Origin: Diaphorobacter sp. HDW4B
GTDB lineage: Bacteria; Pseudomonadota; Gammaproteobacteria; Burkholderiales; Burkholderiaceae_C
NCBI RefSeq assembly: GCF_011305535.1
Contig: NZ_CP049905.1
Location: forward strand, 682,001-746,000
DNA length: 64,000 nt
Direction: 5' to 3'
The notes beneath the pieces were generated by a model. That model searched no databases, had not been told where the DNA came from, and saw only the letters and a list, made by a program, of their open reading frames with translations. The position numbers were made by a program, and so were the translations under genes. This document shows, piece by piece, positions 18,767 to 28,208 of the stretch (position 1 is the first letter of the stretch; each line of letters starts with the position of its first letter).

Positions 18767-19516
18767 TTAGATCACTTTGGCTTCGTTCTTCAGCTTGTCG
18801 ACCAGTGCGGCGACATCCGGCACCTTCACGCCAGCGCCGCGCTTGGCGGGCTCGACGACCTTCAGGGTCTTCAGGCGCGGGGTCACATCGACGCCCAAGT
18901 CTTCAGGCTTGACGACGTCGAGCTGCTTCTTCTTGGCCTTCATGATGTTCGGCAGAGTCACATAACGTGGCTCGTTCAGGCGCAGGTCAGTCGTGATGAC
19001 GGCTGGAGTGCTCAGCGACAGAGTTTCCATGCCGCCGTCCACTTCACGCGCCACGGTGACTTTGTCGCCCGCGACTTCCACCTTCGACGCATAGGTCGCC
19101 TGTGGCAGGTCGGCCAATGCAGCCAGCATCTGGCCGGTCTGGTTGGAGTCGTCATCGATGGCTTGCTTGCCGAGGATGATCAGGCCCGGTTGCTCCTTGG
19201 CGACCAGTGCGTTCAGCAGCTTGGCGACGGCCAGAGGTTGGAGCTCTTCCGTCGTTTCCACCAGGATGCCACGGTCTGCGCCGATGGCCATCGCGGTGCG
19301 CAGGGTTTCCTGGCACTGCGCCACGCCGCAGGAAACAGCGATCACTTCCGTGACCACGCCCTTTTCCTTCAGACGTACTGCTTCTTCGACGGCGATCTCG
19401 TCAAACGGGTTCATCGACATCTTCACGTTCGCGATGTCCACACCCGTTCCATCCGACTTCACTCGGACCTTGACGTTGTAGTCCACCACGCGTTTGACAG
19501 GGACCAATACCTTCAT
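18767..19516 (-). CDS. etfB: Electron transfer flavoprotein beta subunit
   Basis: 249 residues, normal length. It begins [20 protein letters not shown] and contains the AMP-site region [24 protein letters not shown] and the ETF-beta signature around [31 protein letters not shown]. The start has AAGGAG about 9 nt upstream. It is the first gene of etfBA, downstream of a palindromic operator candidate. Confidence 0.97.
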   Translation of the reverse strand: MKVLVPVKRVVDYNVKVRVKSDGTGVDIANVKMSMNPFDEIAVEEAVRLKEKGVVTEVIAVSCGVAQCQETLRTAMAIGADRGILVETTEELQPLAVAKLLNALVAKEQPGLIILGKQAIDDDSNQTGQMLAALADLPQATYASKVEVAGDKVTVAREVDGGMETLSLSTPAVITTDLRLNEPRYVTLPNIMKAKKKQLDVVKPEDLGVDVTPRLKTLKVVEPAKRGAGVKVPDVAALVDKLKNEAKVI

Positions 19517-19550
19517 TGCTGCGGCTCCTTAAGTTTATTGACTGGCTCAG

Positions 19551-19566
19551 TTGACGTGTACGTAAA
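19551..19566 (-). promoter_or_regulatory. Palindromic operator candidate upstream of etfB
   Basis: TTGACGTGTACGTAAA is a 16-bp dyad (TTGACGT / ACGTAAA around GT). It lies 35 nt upstream of the etfB ATG and 8 nt downstream of a possible -10 box (TAGAAT, minus strand, 19574-19579). Its shape resembles sites of regulators of fatty-acid and branched-chain amino-acid catabolism in proteobacteria (LiuR/LiuQ/PsrA group). The regulator itself is not in the window. Confidence 0.45.
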
Positions 19567-19752
19567 CCAAATCATTCTATCCCGCACCGCAGCAACTGCG
19601 GCTACTGGAATCTCGAATGAGCGGTTTTTTTAAAAATAGAACGGTCGTGCTTTTATGACCAATATCGTAGCAGATATCTTTCGGAATGAGTTCTGAGAAA
19701 AACTCTCCCAGTCACGAACGTGACGCATTGCTGCGCCTGTCCAGTGAAGGAC

Positions 19753-21072
19753 TCACTCCTGAGATGGCCCCGCCACCGCCCCACCCTTTTGAGGTGAATT
19801 GGAAAGTACCGCACCCACAGCGCCTGCAGCATCCGCCAAATGCAGTACTCGTTGTGGATACGGAATGTCGATTCCTGCCTCGCGCAGCCCCTTGAGCAGC
19901 GCGATGTTGACTTGAGATTTGATGTTGGCCGTGCCTGCGCCCGGATCGTTGATCCAGAAGTTCAGGCTGAATTCGATGGCATCGGCCCCGAAGTTCACCA
20001 GATGGGCCACCGGCTCGGGCGCCTTGAGCACGCGCTCCTGCGCCTTGGCGGCGTCGGCCAGAATCTGCTGGACCTGCGCGACGTCGCTGTCGTAGCCCAC
20101 GCCGATGTTGGTGGTGATGTTGAACTTCAGATCCGCGTCGGTCAGGTTCTCTACGCGCTGCGTGATGATGCTTTCGTTGGGCACGATGGACTCGCGGCCA
20201 TTGCCCGCGCGGATCAGCGTGTAGCGGGTCTTGATATCGGTGATGCGGCCTTCGAAGCCATCGACGCGCACGTTGTCGCCGATGCGCAGCGAGCGCTCCA
20301 GCAGAATCACGAAGCCGCTCACATAGTTGGCCGCGAGCTTCTGCATGCCGAAGCCCAGACCCACGCCCATCGCACCGCCCAAGACCGACAGCGCCGTCAG
20401 ATCCACACCCACGGCGGACAGCGCGAACAGCAGTGCAACGAGCAGCAGCAGAGCGCGCGTCATGTTGACGAACACCTTGCGCATCGACAGATCGGTGACG
20501 GTTTCGTCGAGCACGCGGCGCTCGAACGTGGCCGAGGCCCAGAGCGCCGCCACGAGCATCAGCGCGGCAGACAGGCTGCCCTGAATCAGCGTGAGCAGGC
20601 TCAGCTTGGTCTTGCCGAACGCGAGGGAAATGCCGTCCAGCTCCGCCATGACGCCGGGGAGCAGCCCCAGAATCCACAGCACCGCGACCGCCCAGGCCAC
20701 CCACGAGAAAATGCGCTCGACCAGCCGCGCGAGACTGGAATTCGGAAAGGTGGCGGCGAGCACGCGGGCAATCCAGCGGATCAGCACCAGCGAGGTGAAG
20801 ATCGGCACCGCCACGCGCAAAAGAAAGATCGGCTGAAATTGCTCGACCACCAGCCGCGATGCGTACACCAGCACCAGCGCCGCGAGCGGAAACATCACGC
20901 CGTTGGTGGGTCGGCGGCCGAACCAGATCGACTCCGGCGCATCGGGGCCGCGCTTGCGCACCAGCACCATGCTGACGACATATGCCAGCGCCAGACAGCC
21001 CAGCAACACCGCGACTTCGAGCCAGGCGTGCGAGCCCTGAAACTCCTGCTGCAACCGATCAAGCCATTCCAT
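19753..21072 (-). CDS. MscS-family mechanosensitive channel
   Basis: 439 residues from ATG 21072 (AAGGGA upstream); an ATG at 21090 is an alternative. It has several N-terminal TM helices, then the pore-lining helix with the small-residue pattern SVLGGAMGVGLGFGMQKLAANYVSGFVILLE. The MscS beta domain follows (LRIGDNVRVDGFEGRITDIKTRYTLI) with a cytoplasmic alpha/beta domain. It is longer than E. coli MscS (286 aa) because of extra TM helices. It starts 28 nt after the enoyl-CoA hydratase stop, so the two probably share a transcript. Confidence 0.88.
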   Translation of the reverse strand: MEWLDRLQQEFQGSHAWLEVAVLLGCLALAYVVSMVLVRKRGPDAPESIWFGRRPTNGVMFPLAALVLVYASRLVVEQFQPIFLLRVAVPIFTSLVLIRWIARVLAATFPNSSLARLVERIFSWVAWAVAVLWILGLLPGVMAELDGISLAFGKTKLSLLTLIQGSLSAALMLVAALWASATFERRVLDETVTDLSMRKVFVNMTRALLLLVALLFALSAVGVDLTALSVLGGAMGVGLGFGMQKLAANYVSGFVILLERSLRIGDNVRVDGFEGRITDIKTRYTLIRAGNGRESIVPNESIITQRVENLTDADLKFNITTNIGVGYDSDVAQVQQILADAAKAQERVLKAPEPVAHLVNFGADAIEFSLNFWINDPGAGTANIKSQVNIALLKGLREAGIDIPYPQRVLHLADAAGAVGAVLSNSPQKGGAVAGPSQE

Positions 21073-21099
21073 GCTGTGCGTCCCTTGCATTGGTCTTGA

Positions 21100-21903
21100 T
21101 CAGGCGTTGCGCCACACGGGTTTGCGCTTCTCGACAAAGGCGCGTGCGCCCTCCTGCGCATCCACGTCCATCATGTTGACGGCCATGGTCTGTCCAGCCA
21201 ACTGGTAGGCGGATTCGAGGCCCATTTCGCGCTGCTGATAGACCAGCGCCTTGCCCATGGCCACGGCGGTGCGCGGCTTGGCGACGATGGATGCGACCAG
21301 CTTTTCGACCTCGGCATCGAGCTGGTCGGCACTCGCCACGCGGTTCACAAGCCCCTGTTCCAAGGCCGACTTTGCGTCGATGAAGTCGCCCGTGAGCAGC
21401 ATCTCCATGGCCACCTTGGCCGGCACATTGCGCACCAGAGGCACGCTGGGCGTGGAGCAGAACAGGCCGTATTGAATGCCGCTGGTGGCAAAGCTGGAAT
21501 CCTCGGTAGCCACCGCCAGATCGCACTGCGCGACCAGTTGGCAACCCGCCGCCGTCGCCATGCCATGTACCTTGGCGATCACCGGCACGGGCAGCTTGTG
21601 GATGGACAGCATCATGCGGCTGCACTGGGCAAACAGGTCCTGATAGAACGGCAGCTCGGGGTTGGCGGCCATGTCCTTGAGGTTGTGACCGGCGCAGAAG
21701 GCCTTGCCGTTGGCCGCGAGCACCACGACGCGGACCGACTCGTCCTTGGCGATGCCGCCGAATGCCTTCTGCAGCGCAGCCAGCATCTCGTGCCCAAGGG
21801 CGTTGAAGCGCTTGGGATCATCGAGCGTCAGCGTGACCACGCCACGGGAATCGCGCTCGGCGCGCAGCGGGCCTTCGGAAAAATCGGTGATGTCAAAAGT
21901 CAT
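21100..21903 (-). CDS. Enoyl-CoA hydratase/isomerase family protein
   Basis: 267 residues, crotonase fold. The oxyanion-hole segments are VVLAANGKAFCAGHNLKDM (residues ~59-77) and KVHGMATAAGCQLVAQCDLAVATED (~114-138). The two catalytic glutamates of classic ECH-1 (QxE.G.) are not evident at the usual place in the second motif, so hydratase activity should not be assumed; an isomerase or another crotonase reaction is possible. It is likely linked to acyl-CoA catabolism, as are the etf and dehydrogenase genes nearby. Confidence 0.85.
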   Translation of the reverse strand: MTFDITDFSEGPLRAERDSRGVVTLTLDDPKRFNALGHEMLAALQKAFGGIAKDESVRVVVLAANGKAFCAGHNLKDMAANPELPFYQDLFAQCSRMMLSIHKLPVPVIAKVHGMATAAGCQLVAQCDLAVATEDSSFATSGIQYGLFCSTPSVPLVRNVPAKVAMEMLLTGDFIDAKSALEQGLVNRVASADQLDAEVEKLVASIVAKPRTAVAMGKALVYQQREMGLESAYQLAGQTMAVNMMDVDAQEGARAFVEKRKPVWRNA

Positions 21904-22014
21904 GGCTGTTCAGGATTCGGGTTCCGTGCGGCTGACCCGCACGAGAACACGATCTTGACACAACCGGGCTGACCGATCAGCGGTTCAGCCGTAGGACGAT
22001 GCTGAAAACTGAAT

Positions 22015-22974
22015 TCAGAGATCGGCCAGCACGCGGATATGCGCCTCGACGCTGCGCGAGAGCGGGCCCATCATGTAGCCGCCTTCGAGGCAGGAGACGA
22101 TGCGGTTGTTCGAGAAGCGCCGCGCCACGTCCTTGATGCGCTGGGTGATCCAGGCGTAGTCCTGCTCGGTCATTCCGAGCTGGCCCATGTCGTCCTCGCG
22201 GTGGGCGTCGAAGCCAGCGCTCACGAAGATCATCTCGGGCTTGAAGGCTTCAAGGCGCGGAATCCACATCATCTCGACGATTTCGCGGATGTCCATGCCC
22301 TTGGTGTAGGCCGGAACCGGCACGTTGACCATGTTGGAGGCCGGATTGTGGTCGCCGCTGTAGGGGTAGAACGGGTGCTGGAAGATGCTGACCATGAGCG
22401 TGCGCTCGTCGCCCGCGAGGATGTCTTCCGTGCCGTTGCCGTGGTGCACGTCGAAATCCACCACCGCCACACGCTTGAGGTGGTAGCGGTCAAGCACGTA
22501 TTTGGCGCCGATCGCCACGTTGTTGAAGAAACAAAAGCCCATGGCCTTGTCGCGCGTGGCATGGTGCCCTGGCGGGCGCACGCTGCAGAAGGCGTTTTCC
22601 AGCTCGCCCGACATGACCGCGTCGGTCGCCGCAATGGCCGCTCCAGCAGAGCGCAAAGCGGCATTCCACGTGTGGGCATTCATGGAGGTGTCGGTGTCGA
22701 TCTGCTGATACGACGGGCCTCCGGCGAGTTGTTCCTCGGCCACCCGGTCCGACATTCCGCGCACCGAGGCCACATACATGCGATCATGCGCAAGCTCTAT
22801 GTCGGAGAGGGACGCCAGAGGAGCCTCGTATCGCTCAAGCGCATCGGCCACGCCGGTCACCAGCAGGCGGTCTTCGATGGCATCGAGGCGCGCCGGACAC
22901 TCGGGGTGGCCGGGGCCCATTTCATGCTTCCAGCAGTCGCGATGTGTGAATAGTCCCGTCTTGCTCACAGTCAT
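22015..22974 (-). CDS. Histone deacetylase-like amidohydrolase (class II, acetylpolyamine/acyl-amide deacetylase type)
   Basis: 319 residues. The active-site elements of the arginase/deacetylase fold are intact: RPPGHHA with His137/His138, the zinc ligands Asp175 and His177 in VVDFDVHHGNGTED, and a third Asp in FVSAGFDAHRED. The N-terminus has the typical GPGHPECPARLDAI. In bacteria such enzymes deacetylate polyamines or other N-acyl amides. It is divergent from the moxR operon with 37 bp between start codons. Confidence 0.9.
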   Translation of the reverse strand: MTVSKTGLFTHRDCWKHEMGPGHPECPARLDAIEDRLLVTGVADALERYEAPLASLSDIELAHDRMYVASVRGMSDRVAEEQLAGGPSYQQIDTDTSMNAHTWNAALRSAGAAIAATDAVMSGELENAFCSVRPPGHHATRDKAMGFCFFNNVAIGAKYVLDRYHLKRVAVVDFDVHHGNGTEDILAGDERTLMVSIFQHPFYPYSGDHNPASNMVNVPVPAYTKGMDIREIVEMMWIPRLEAFKPEMIFVSAGFDAHREDDMGQLGMTEQDYAWITQRIKDVARRFSNNRIVSCLEGGYMMGPLSRSVEAHIRVLADL

Positions 22975-23011
22975 TGAGATGTCTCTTGTAATTTTCGAAT
23001 AACGTCAAGCC

Positions 23012-23932
23012 ATGCACGCACAGCAAAAGATCAAATCGCTTCTGGATCAGCTTAACACGGTGATCGTCGGCAAGGAATCTCAGGTACAGGACTGCGTTGC
23101 ATGTCTGCTCGCAGGTGGGCATTTGTTGATCGAAGACGTACCAGGCGTCGGCAAAACTACGCTAGCACATGCGTTGGCCAGCACCTTCGGCCTGCGTTTT
23201 TCGCGCGTGCAGTTCACCGCCGACCTGATGCCCAGCGATCTGACCGGCGTCTCGATCTACGAACGCGGCAAGGAAGCCTTCATTTTTCACCCCGGCCCGG
23301 TGTTCGCGCAGGTGCTGCTGGCCGACGAAATCAACCGTGCCAGCCCCAAGACGCAAAGCGCGCTGCTCGAAGCCATGGAAGAGCGCCAAGTCTCGGTCGA
23401 GGGCGAAACCCGCGCCCTGCCGCATCCGTTCTTCGTGATCGCCACGCAGAATCCGCACGACCAGCTCGGAACCTTTGCGCTGCCCGAATCGCAACTCGAC
23501 CGTTTTCTGATGCGCATCTCGCTCGGCTACCCGGACCGCCATGCCGAACGCATGCTGCTCGCAGGCTCGGACCGCCGCGACATGCTCGACCACCTGCTGC
23601 CGCAGTTGTCGCAGGGTGAACTGGAGCAGTTGCAGCAGGAAGTGCTCAAGGTCCACGCCTCGGACGCGCTGCTCAACTATGTGCAGGACCTGATCACCGC
23701 CACGCGCTCCGGCCGCTGGTTTCTGCAGGGTCTGTCGCCCCGCGCGGGCATTGCGCTCATGCGCGCGGCCAAGGCACAGGCGCTGATCAGCGGGCGCGAC
23801 TACGTGGCCCCCGACGACGTCCAGGCCATCCTGCCGCAGACCGTTGCCCACCGTCTGATTCCGGTCGGTGATGCGGGACGCGGCGCGGTCGAGCAGGTGC
23901 GCGCGATGATCGAGGCAACCCCCCTGCCCTGA
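23012..23932 (+). CDS. MoxR-family AAA+ ATPase
   Basis: 306 residues. Walker A is VPGVGKTT (residues 43-50) and Walker B LLADEINRA (~106-114) is followed by sensor-1 FFVIATQNP; the lid domain follows. MoxR ATPases act as chaperones for assembling metal-binding or VWA-domain partners. It is first of a three-gene set with the DUF58 and transglutaminase-like genes, a widely conserved arrangement. Confidence 0.93.
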   Translation: MHAQQKIKSLLDQLNTVIVGKESQVQDCVACLLAGGHLLIEDVPGVGKTTLAHALASTFGLRFSRVQFTADLMPSDLTGVSIYERGKEAFIFHPGPVFAQVLLADEINRASPKTQSALLEAMEERQVSVEGETRALPHPFFVIATQNPHDQLGTFALPESQLDRFLMRISLGYPDRHAERMLLAGSDRRDMLDHLLPQLSQGELEQLQQEVLKVHASDALLNYVQDLITATRSGRWFLQGLSPRAGIALMRAAKAQALISGRDYVAPDDVQAILPQTVAHRLIPVGDAGRGAVEQVRAMIEATPLP

Positions 23933-23964
23933 GGCTTCATCGAGAACATCGGACTGACCAGCGC

Positions 23965-24999
23965 ATGCAGACTTTCAGCCCCTCTTCGAGCACGGCCGCG
24001 ACCGCAAACAACACCACGCCAACGTCCGGCCGTGGCCCCGTGGCCGCCCTCCGCCGACGCTGGCAAAACTGGTGGAACAGCCGCCTGCCGCGCACCAACA
24101 CGCAGACGCTCACGCAGCGCAATGTCTACATCGTGCCGACGGGCGCGGGCTGGATGTTGGCGCTCACCTTGCTGTTGCTGCTCATCGGCTCGATCAACTT
24201 TCAACTCAATCTGGGCTATCTGCTGACCTTTCTGCTGGTGGGCTGTGTCGCGGTGAGCATCTACGTTTGCCACTCCACGCTGCGCGGTCTGCAACTGCAT
24301 CTGCTCGATCCTGCACCGCAGTTTCTCGGGTCCGGCAGCACGCTCGAAATCCAACTCAACAGCACACGCAAGCAACCGCGTCACGCCATCGGCATGACGG
24401 TCTATGGCAACGACAACTGGGTCTGGACCGATGTGCCGGGCGCAGGTTCGGCCAGCGTGCAGATCGCCTTCAAACCCGAGCGTCGTGGTCTGCACAACGT
24501 GCCTACGCTCAAGGCAGAAACCCGCTATCCACTCGGCACCTTTCGCGTCTGGACCATCTGGCGTCCTGCCGCGCAAGTGCTGGTCTATCCGCAACCCGAA
24601 AAGCCAGCACCGCAACTGCCCCCCGGCGAAGCGCGCTCGCATGGATCGGGCAACGCACCCACGCGCGGCATCGGTGAATTCGACGGCGTGCGCGCCTATC
24701 AGCGCGGTGACCCGCTCAAGCTGGTGGTCTGGAAAAAAGCCGCCAAATCATTCGCAGCAGGTTCGGATGAACTTGTGAGCCGCGATGCACAGCAATCGCA
24801 GCAGCAAGAACTGTGGCTGGACATGGCAGCGACCGGATTGCAAGCGCCCGAAGCCCGCATCTCGCGCCTGACCGCATGGGTGCTGCAGGCCGACCGTTTG
24901 GGCGTCGAATACGGCCTGCGCCTGCCCGGTCGCGAGCTGGGCCCCGACACCGGCGCCGCGCACCGCCACCGCTGCCTGGAGGCTCTGGCGCTATGCTGA
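23965..24999 (+). CDS. DUF58 domain-containing membrane protein
   Basis: 344 residues. Two TM helices are near the N-terminus (GAGWMLALTLLLLLIGSINF and LGYLLTFLLVGCVAVSIYV). A periplasmic/beta region follows, then the DUF58 signature GIGEFDGVRAYQRGDPLKLVVWKKAAK at ~231-257, the start of a degenerate VWA-like fold. It is a partner of the MoxR ATPase. The last codons overlap the next ORF (ATGCTGA at 24993-24999). Confidence 0.9.
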   Translation: MQTFSPSSSTAATANNTTPTSGRGPVAALRRRWQNWWNSRLPRTNTQTLTQRNVYIVPTGAGWMLALTLLLLLIGSINFQLNLGYLLTFLLVGCVAVSIYVCHSTLRGLQLHLLDPAPQFLGSGSTLEIQLNSTRKQPRHAIGMTVYGNDNWVWTDVPGAGSASVQIAFKPERRGLHNVPTLKAETRYPLGTFRVWTIWRPAAQVLVYPQPEKPAPQLPPGEARSHGSGNAPTRGIGEFDGVRAYQRGDPLKLVVWKKAAKSFAAGSDELVSRDAQQSQQQELWLDMAATGLQAPEARISRLTAWVLQADRLGVEYGLRLPGRELGPDTGAAHRHRCLEALALC

Positions 25000-27083
25000 A
25001 CATTTCCGCCTCCCGCTCTTCTTCAAACACTGCTTCGGGCAACCTGATCCAGCGCCTGAATTCCCTGCCGCGCGAAACGCGAGACACGCTGTGGCTGCTC
25101 GCCGTCGTCGCACTGGTGATCTCGCCGCTCACACCCCATGTGCCGCCGTGGACCATGCCGTTCGCCTACGCCCTGCTGCTGTGGCGCGCATGGCTTGCGT
25201 GGAACCAGCGCCCGTTGCCCAATCGCTGGATCAAGGGAGGTCTGCTGATGGTGGCCGTCGCGCTCACCATCATCTCGCACAAGACCATCGTCGGCCGCGA
25301 CGCAGGCGTCACGCTGATCATCATGCTGCTGGTGCTCAAGACGCTGGAGTTGCGCGCCAGGCGCGACGCAATGGTGATCTTCTTTCTCGGCTTCTTCACG
25401 CTGCTGGCGAACTTCTTTTTCTCGCAATCGCTGCTGGTCGCGATGGTGATGCTGCTGGGTTTGCTGGGTCTGCTTACCGCGCTCATCAACTCCAACATGC
25501 CGGTCGGCAAGCCACCGCTCATGCAGAGCATGCGCACAGCGGCGTGGATGTCGCTGCTGGGTGCACCCATCATGTTGGTGCTGTTCATGCTGTTTCCGCG
25601 CATGGCGCCGTTGTGGGGGATGCCGGGGGAGGATTTGCGAGGGCGCAGCGGCCTGTCGGATGAACTGAAAATCGGCAACATGGCTTCGCTGGTGCTCGAT
25701 GAAAGCGTGGCCATGCGCATCAAGTTCGACACGCCGGGAGGCCGCGCGCCCGAACAGCGCTTTCTGTATTTCCGTGGCCCAGTGATGAGTTACTTCAACG
25801 GTGAACAGTGGTTTGCCGGTGGCTCTTACGAGGCGCAGGCCAACAACAGTGCACTGCCCTCGTCCGCACAACTGCAGGTACGCGGGGAGCCGCTCAAATA
25901 CGAGGTAACGCTGGAAACCAATCAGCGCCAGTGGCTGCTGCTGTTGGATGCGGCTGAACAAGCTCCCCAGCTACCCGAAGGGTTCCGCGCACGCATGACA
26001 CCGGCCCTGCAATGGGTCATCAATCGCCCGCCGCAAAGCGTGATGCGCTACACGGCACAAAGTCATATCGACTTCCAAAGCGGCCCGCTGGAACGCACCC
26101 GCGAACTCAAGCCTTTTGTTCAACTGCCTCGCGGCTTCAACCCACGCACTTTGGCGTTGGCCAACGAGATGCGCGCCGACCCGCAATTGCAAGGCAAAGA
26201 CAACATGGCCTTCGTGAACGCCGCCTTGAATCGTCTACGCACCCAAGGCTACACGTACACGCTCGACCCCGGCATCTACGGCACGCATTCGGCCGACGAA
26301 TTCTGGTTCGATCGCAAGGAAGGATTCTGCGAACACATTGCCTCGGCCTTTGCCGTACTAATGCGCGCGCTCGACATTCCTGCGCGCGTCGTCACCGGCT
26401 ACCAGGGCGGAGACATCAACGGCTTCGACGGCTACTGGACCGTTCGCCAGGCCGACGCGCATGCATGGACCGAGGTGTGGATCGAAGGCAAAGGCTGGGT
26501 TCGCGTCGACCCCACTGGCGCGGTGATGCCCTCGCGCATCGGCGAGTATCGTCGTCTGCAAGCCCCACGCGGTGCATTCGAATCCGCCATGGACAATGTG
26601 ATCAGTCCCACCATGCTGATGCAGATGCGCGCTGCCTGGGAAGCGGTCAACAACCGCTGGAACCAGTGGGTGCTGAACTACACACAGGAGCGCCAGTTGA
26701 ATCTGCTGCGCTCGCTCGGCATGGAAGCTCCCACCTGGCAAGACCTCGCGCGATTGCTGGGCCTGATCGCCGCAGCTGCGGCCTTGATCGGCGTGGCCTG
26801 GTCTTACTGGGAAAAGAGCCACCAGGACCCATGGCAACGCATGATGAACCACGTGCGCCAGCAGCTCAAAACCAAGCGCGGTCTGGATCTTCCCGCGCAT
26901 CTGCCGCCACGCGCGATGGCCAGCAACATCCGTGCGCAATGGAGCGATGCCAGCGCAGCCCCGCTCCTGCAATGGCTGCTGCGTGTCGAGCAAGCCCGCT
27001 ATGCGCCGCATCCCGATGCGGCACTGGCAGACCTTCAACGCGAGTTGCGGCAATTGCAATGGCCAATGGCCAACGCGAACTGA
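24993..27083 (+). CDS. Membrane transglutaminase-like protein (TgpA family)
   Basis: 696 residues; the start is set by GGAGG at 24978-24982 and the 7-bp overlap with the DUF58 gene. About six N-terminal TM helices form the DUF3488 region. They are followed by a periplasmic transglutaminase core with the catalytic triad visible as Cys446 (GFCEH), His490 (ADAHAW) and Asp506 (RVDPT). Another TM helix (LARLLGLIAAAAALIGVAW) and a C-terminal DUF4129-like tail come after. Pseudomonas TgpA is essential; the substrate in the envelope is not firmly known. Confidence 0.92.
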   Translation: MLNISASRSSSNTASGNLIQRLNSLPRETRDTLWLLAVVALVISPLTPHVPPWTMPFAYALLLWRAWLAWNQRPLPNRWIKGGLLMVAVALTIISHKTIVGRDAGVTLIIMLLVLKTLELRARRDAMVIFFLGFFTLLANFFFSQSLLVAMVMLLGLLGLLTALINSNMPVGKPPLMQSMRTAAWMSLLGAPIMLVLFMLFPRMAPLWGMPGEDLRGRSGLSDELKIGNMASLVLDESVAMRIKFDTPGGRAPEQRFLYFRGPVMSYFNGEQWFAGGSYEAQANNSALPSSAQLQVRGEPLKYEVTLETNQRQWLLLLDAAEQAPQLPEGFRARMTPALQWVINRPPQSVMRYTAQSHIDFQSGPLERTRELKPFVQLPRGFNPRTLALANEMRADPQLQGKDNMAFVNAALNRLRTQGYTYTLDPGIYGTHSADEFWFDRKEGFCEHIASAFAVLMRALDIPARVVTGYQGGDINGFDGYWTVRQADAHAWTEVWIEGKGWVRVDPTGAVMPSRIGEYRRLQAPRGAFESAMDNVISPTMLMQMRAAWEAVNNRWNQWVLNYTQERQLNLLRSLGMEAPTWQDLARLLGLIAAAAALIGVAWSYWEKSHQDPWQRMMNHVRQQLKTKRGLDLPAHLPPRAMASNIRAQWSDASAAPLLQWLLRVEQARYAPHPDAALADLQRELRQLQWPMANAN

Positions 27084-27092
27084 CGAGCGAAC

Positions 27093-28202
27093 GTGCGTCT
27101 GCAGCAAGCGGCCATCACCAGCGCGGTCGTCGTGCTTGCAGGCACGGTCGTGCTGGGCACCGCGCTGATCAAAAGAATGCCGGCGTGGCTCGCCTCGTCG
27201 GGCGCGGCTCAGGCCGCATCAGCATCCTCATCATCGACGCCCAAGCTCTACGCCACCAATCCACGCGCCATGCAGCTCGCGGATCGCATCGCGGCGCAGG
27301 CAGGGCTTGATCCAAAATGGACGCGCCAGATCATCGGCTCAGCGCGCTTGATCGAGCCGATCAGAAAGCTCGTGCTGCCACCCACCAGAACCAGCGCGAA
27401 GAAGAACTGGACAGCTTACAAAGCGAGATTCGTCGAGCCCCAACGCATCCGCGCGGGCGTGCGTTTCTGGAACGAGCATCAGGACGCATTGCAGCGCGCA
27501 CAGGCGCAATTCGGTGTGCCCGCCAGCATCATCGTCGGCATCCTCGGCATGGAAACTCTCTGGGGCCAGCAGACCGGCAAGATCCGCGTGCTGGATGCCC
27601 TCACCACTTTGGCCGTGGATTTTCCGCAAACGCATCCACGCGCTGCTGAACGCTCCGCGTATTTCATCAACGAGCTGGAGCAGTTTCTCCGGCTCACACA
27701 TCAGAACGGCACCGATCCACGCGAACTGCGCGGCAGTTATGCGGGCGACATGGGCGTGCCGCAATTCATGCCATCGAGTTGGGCCGAGCATGGCGTGGAT
27801 TTCAACGGGGACGGAAAAGTCGATCTGTGGAACGCTGACGATGCCATCGGCTCCGTAGCCCACTATCTGCAAGGCCGCGGCTGGATGGCGGGGTTGCCGG
27901 TGTACTACCCGGTCGTCATCAATGCAGCGGAGAGCGCCCTCTCATCACTGACCACCAGCGGCTTGACCCCAACGCACAGCGTGGTCGCGTTGAGCAAGCT
28001 GGGCATTGAGTTGCAGGCCAGTCCTCAGTTGGCAACTACGGACGATCTGCGCCTCGCACTGGTCGAATTCGAAGATGGCAACCGGGCGTCGATGTGGGTT
28101 GCGGCGACCGGCAATCTTCAAACCCTCACCCGCTACAACCCGTCGCGTTACTACGCCATGGCCGTGACCGAATTGGGCCACGCCATCGCGCAATCGCGCT
28201 GA
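27093..28202 (+). CDS. mltB: Lytic murein transglycosylase B
   Basis: 369 residues, GTG start 9 nt after the transglutaminase stop. A hydrophobic N-terminal segment (AVVVLAGTVVLGTALI) works as a signal anchor; no lipobox cysteine is seen. GH103 features: the catalytic Glu154 in IVGILGMETLWGQQTG, GSYAGDMGVPQFMPSSW, and DFNGDGKVDLWNADDAIGSVAHYL. It cleaves the MurNAc-GlcNAc bond to leave 1,6-anhydromuropeptides. It converges on the substrate-binding protein gene with 6 bp between them. Confidence 0.9.
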   Translation: MRLQQAAITSAVVVLAGTVVLGTALIKRMPAWLASSGAAQAASASSSSTPKLYATNPRAMQLADRIAAQAGLDPKWTRQIIGSARLIEPIRKLVLPPTRTSAKKNWTAYKARFVEPQRIRAGVRFWNEHQDALQRAQAQFGVPASIIVGILGMETLWGQQTGKIRVLDALTTLAVDFPQTHPRAAERSAYFINELEQFLRLTHQNGTDPRELRGSYAGDMGVPQFMPSSWAEHGVDFNGDGKVDLWNADDAIGSVAHYLQGRGWMAGLPVYYPVVINAAESALSSLTTSGLTPTHSVVALSKLGIELQASPQLATTDDLRLALVEFEDGNRASMWVAATGNLQTLTRYNPSRYYAMAVTELGHAIAQSR

Positions 28203-28208
28203 GCGCGA

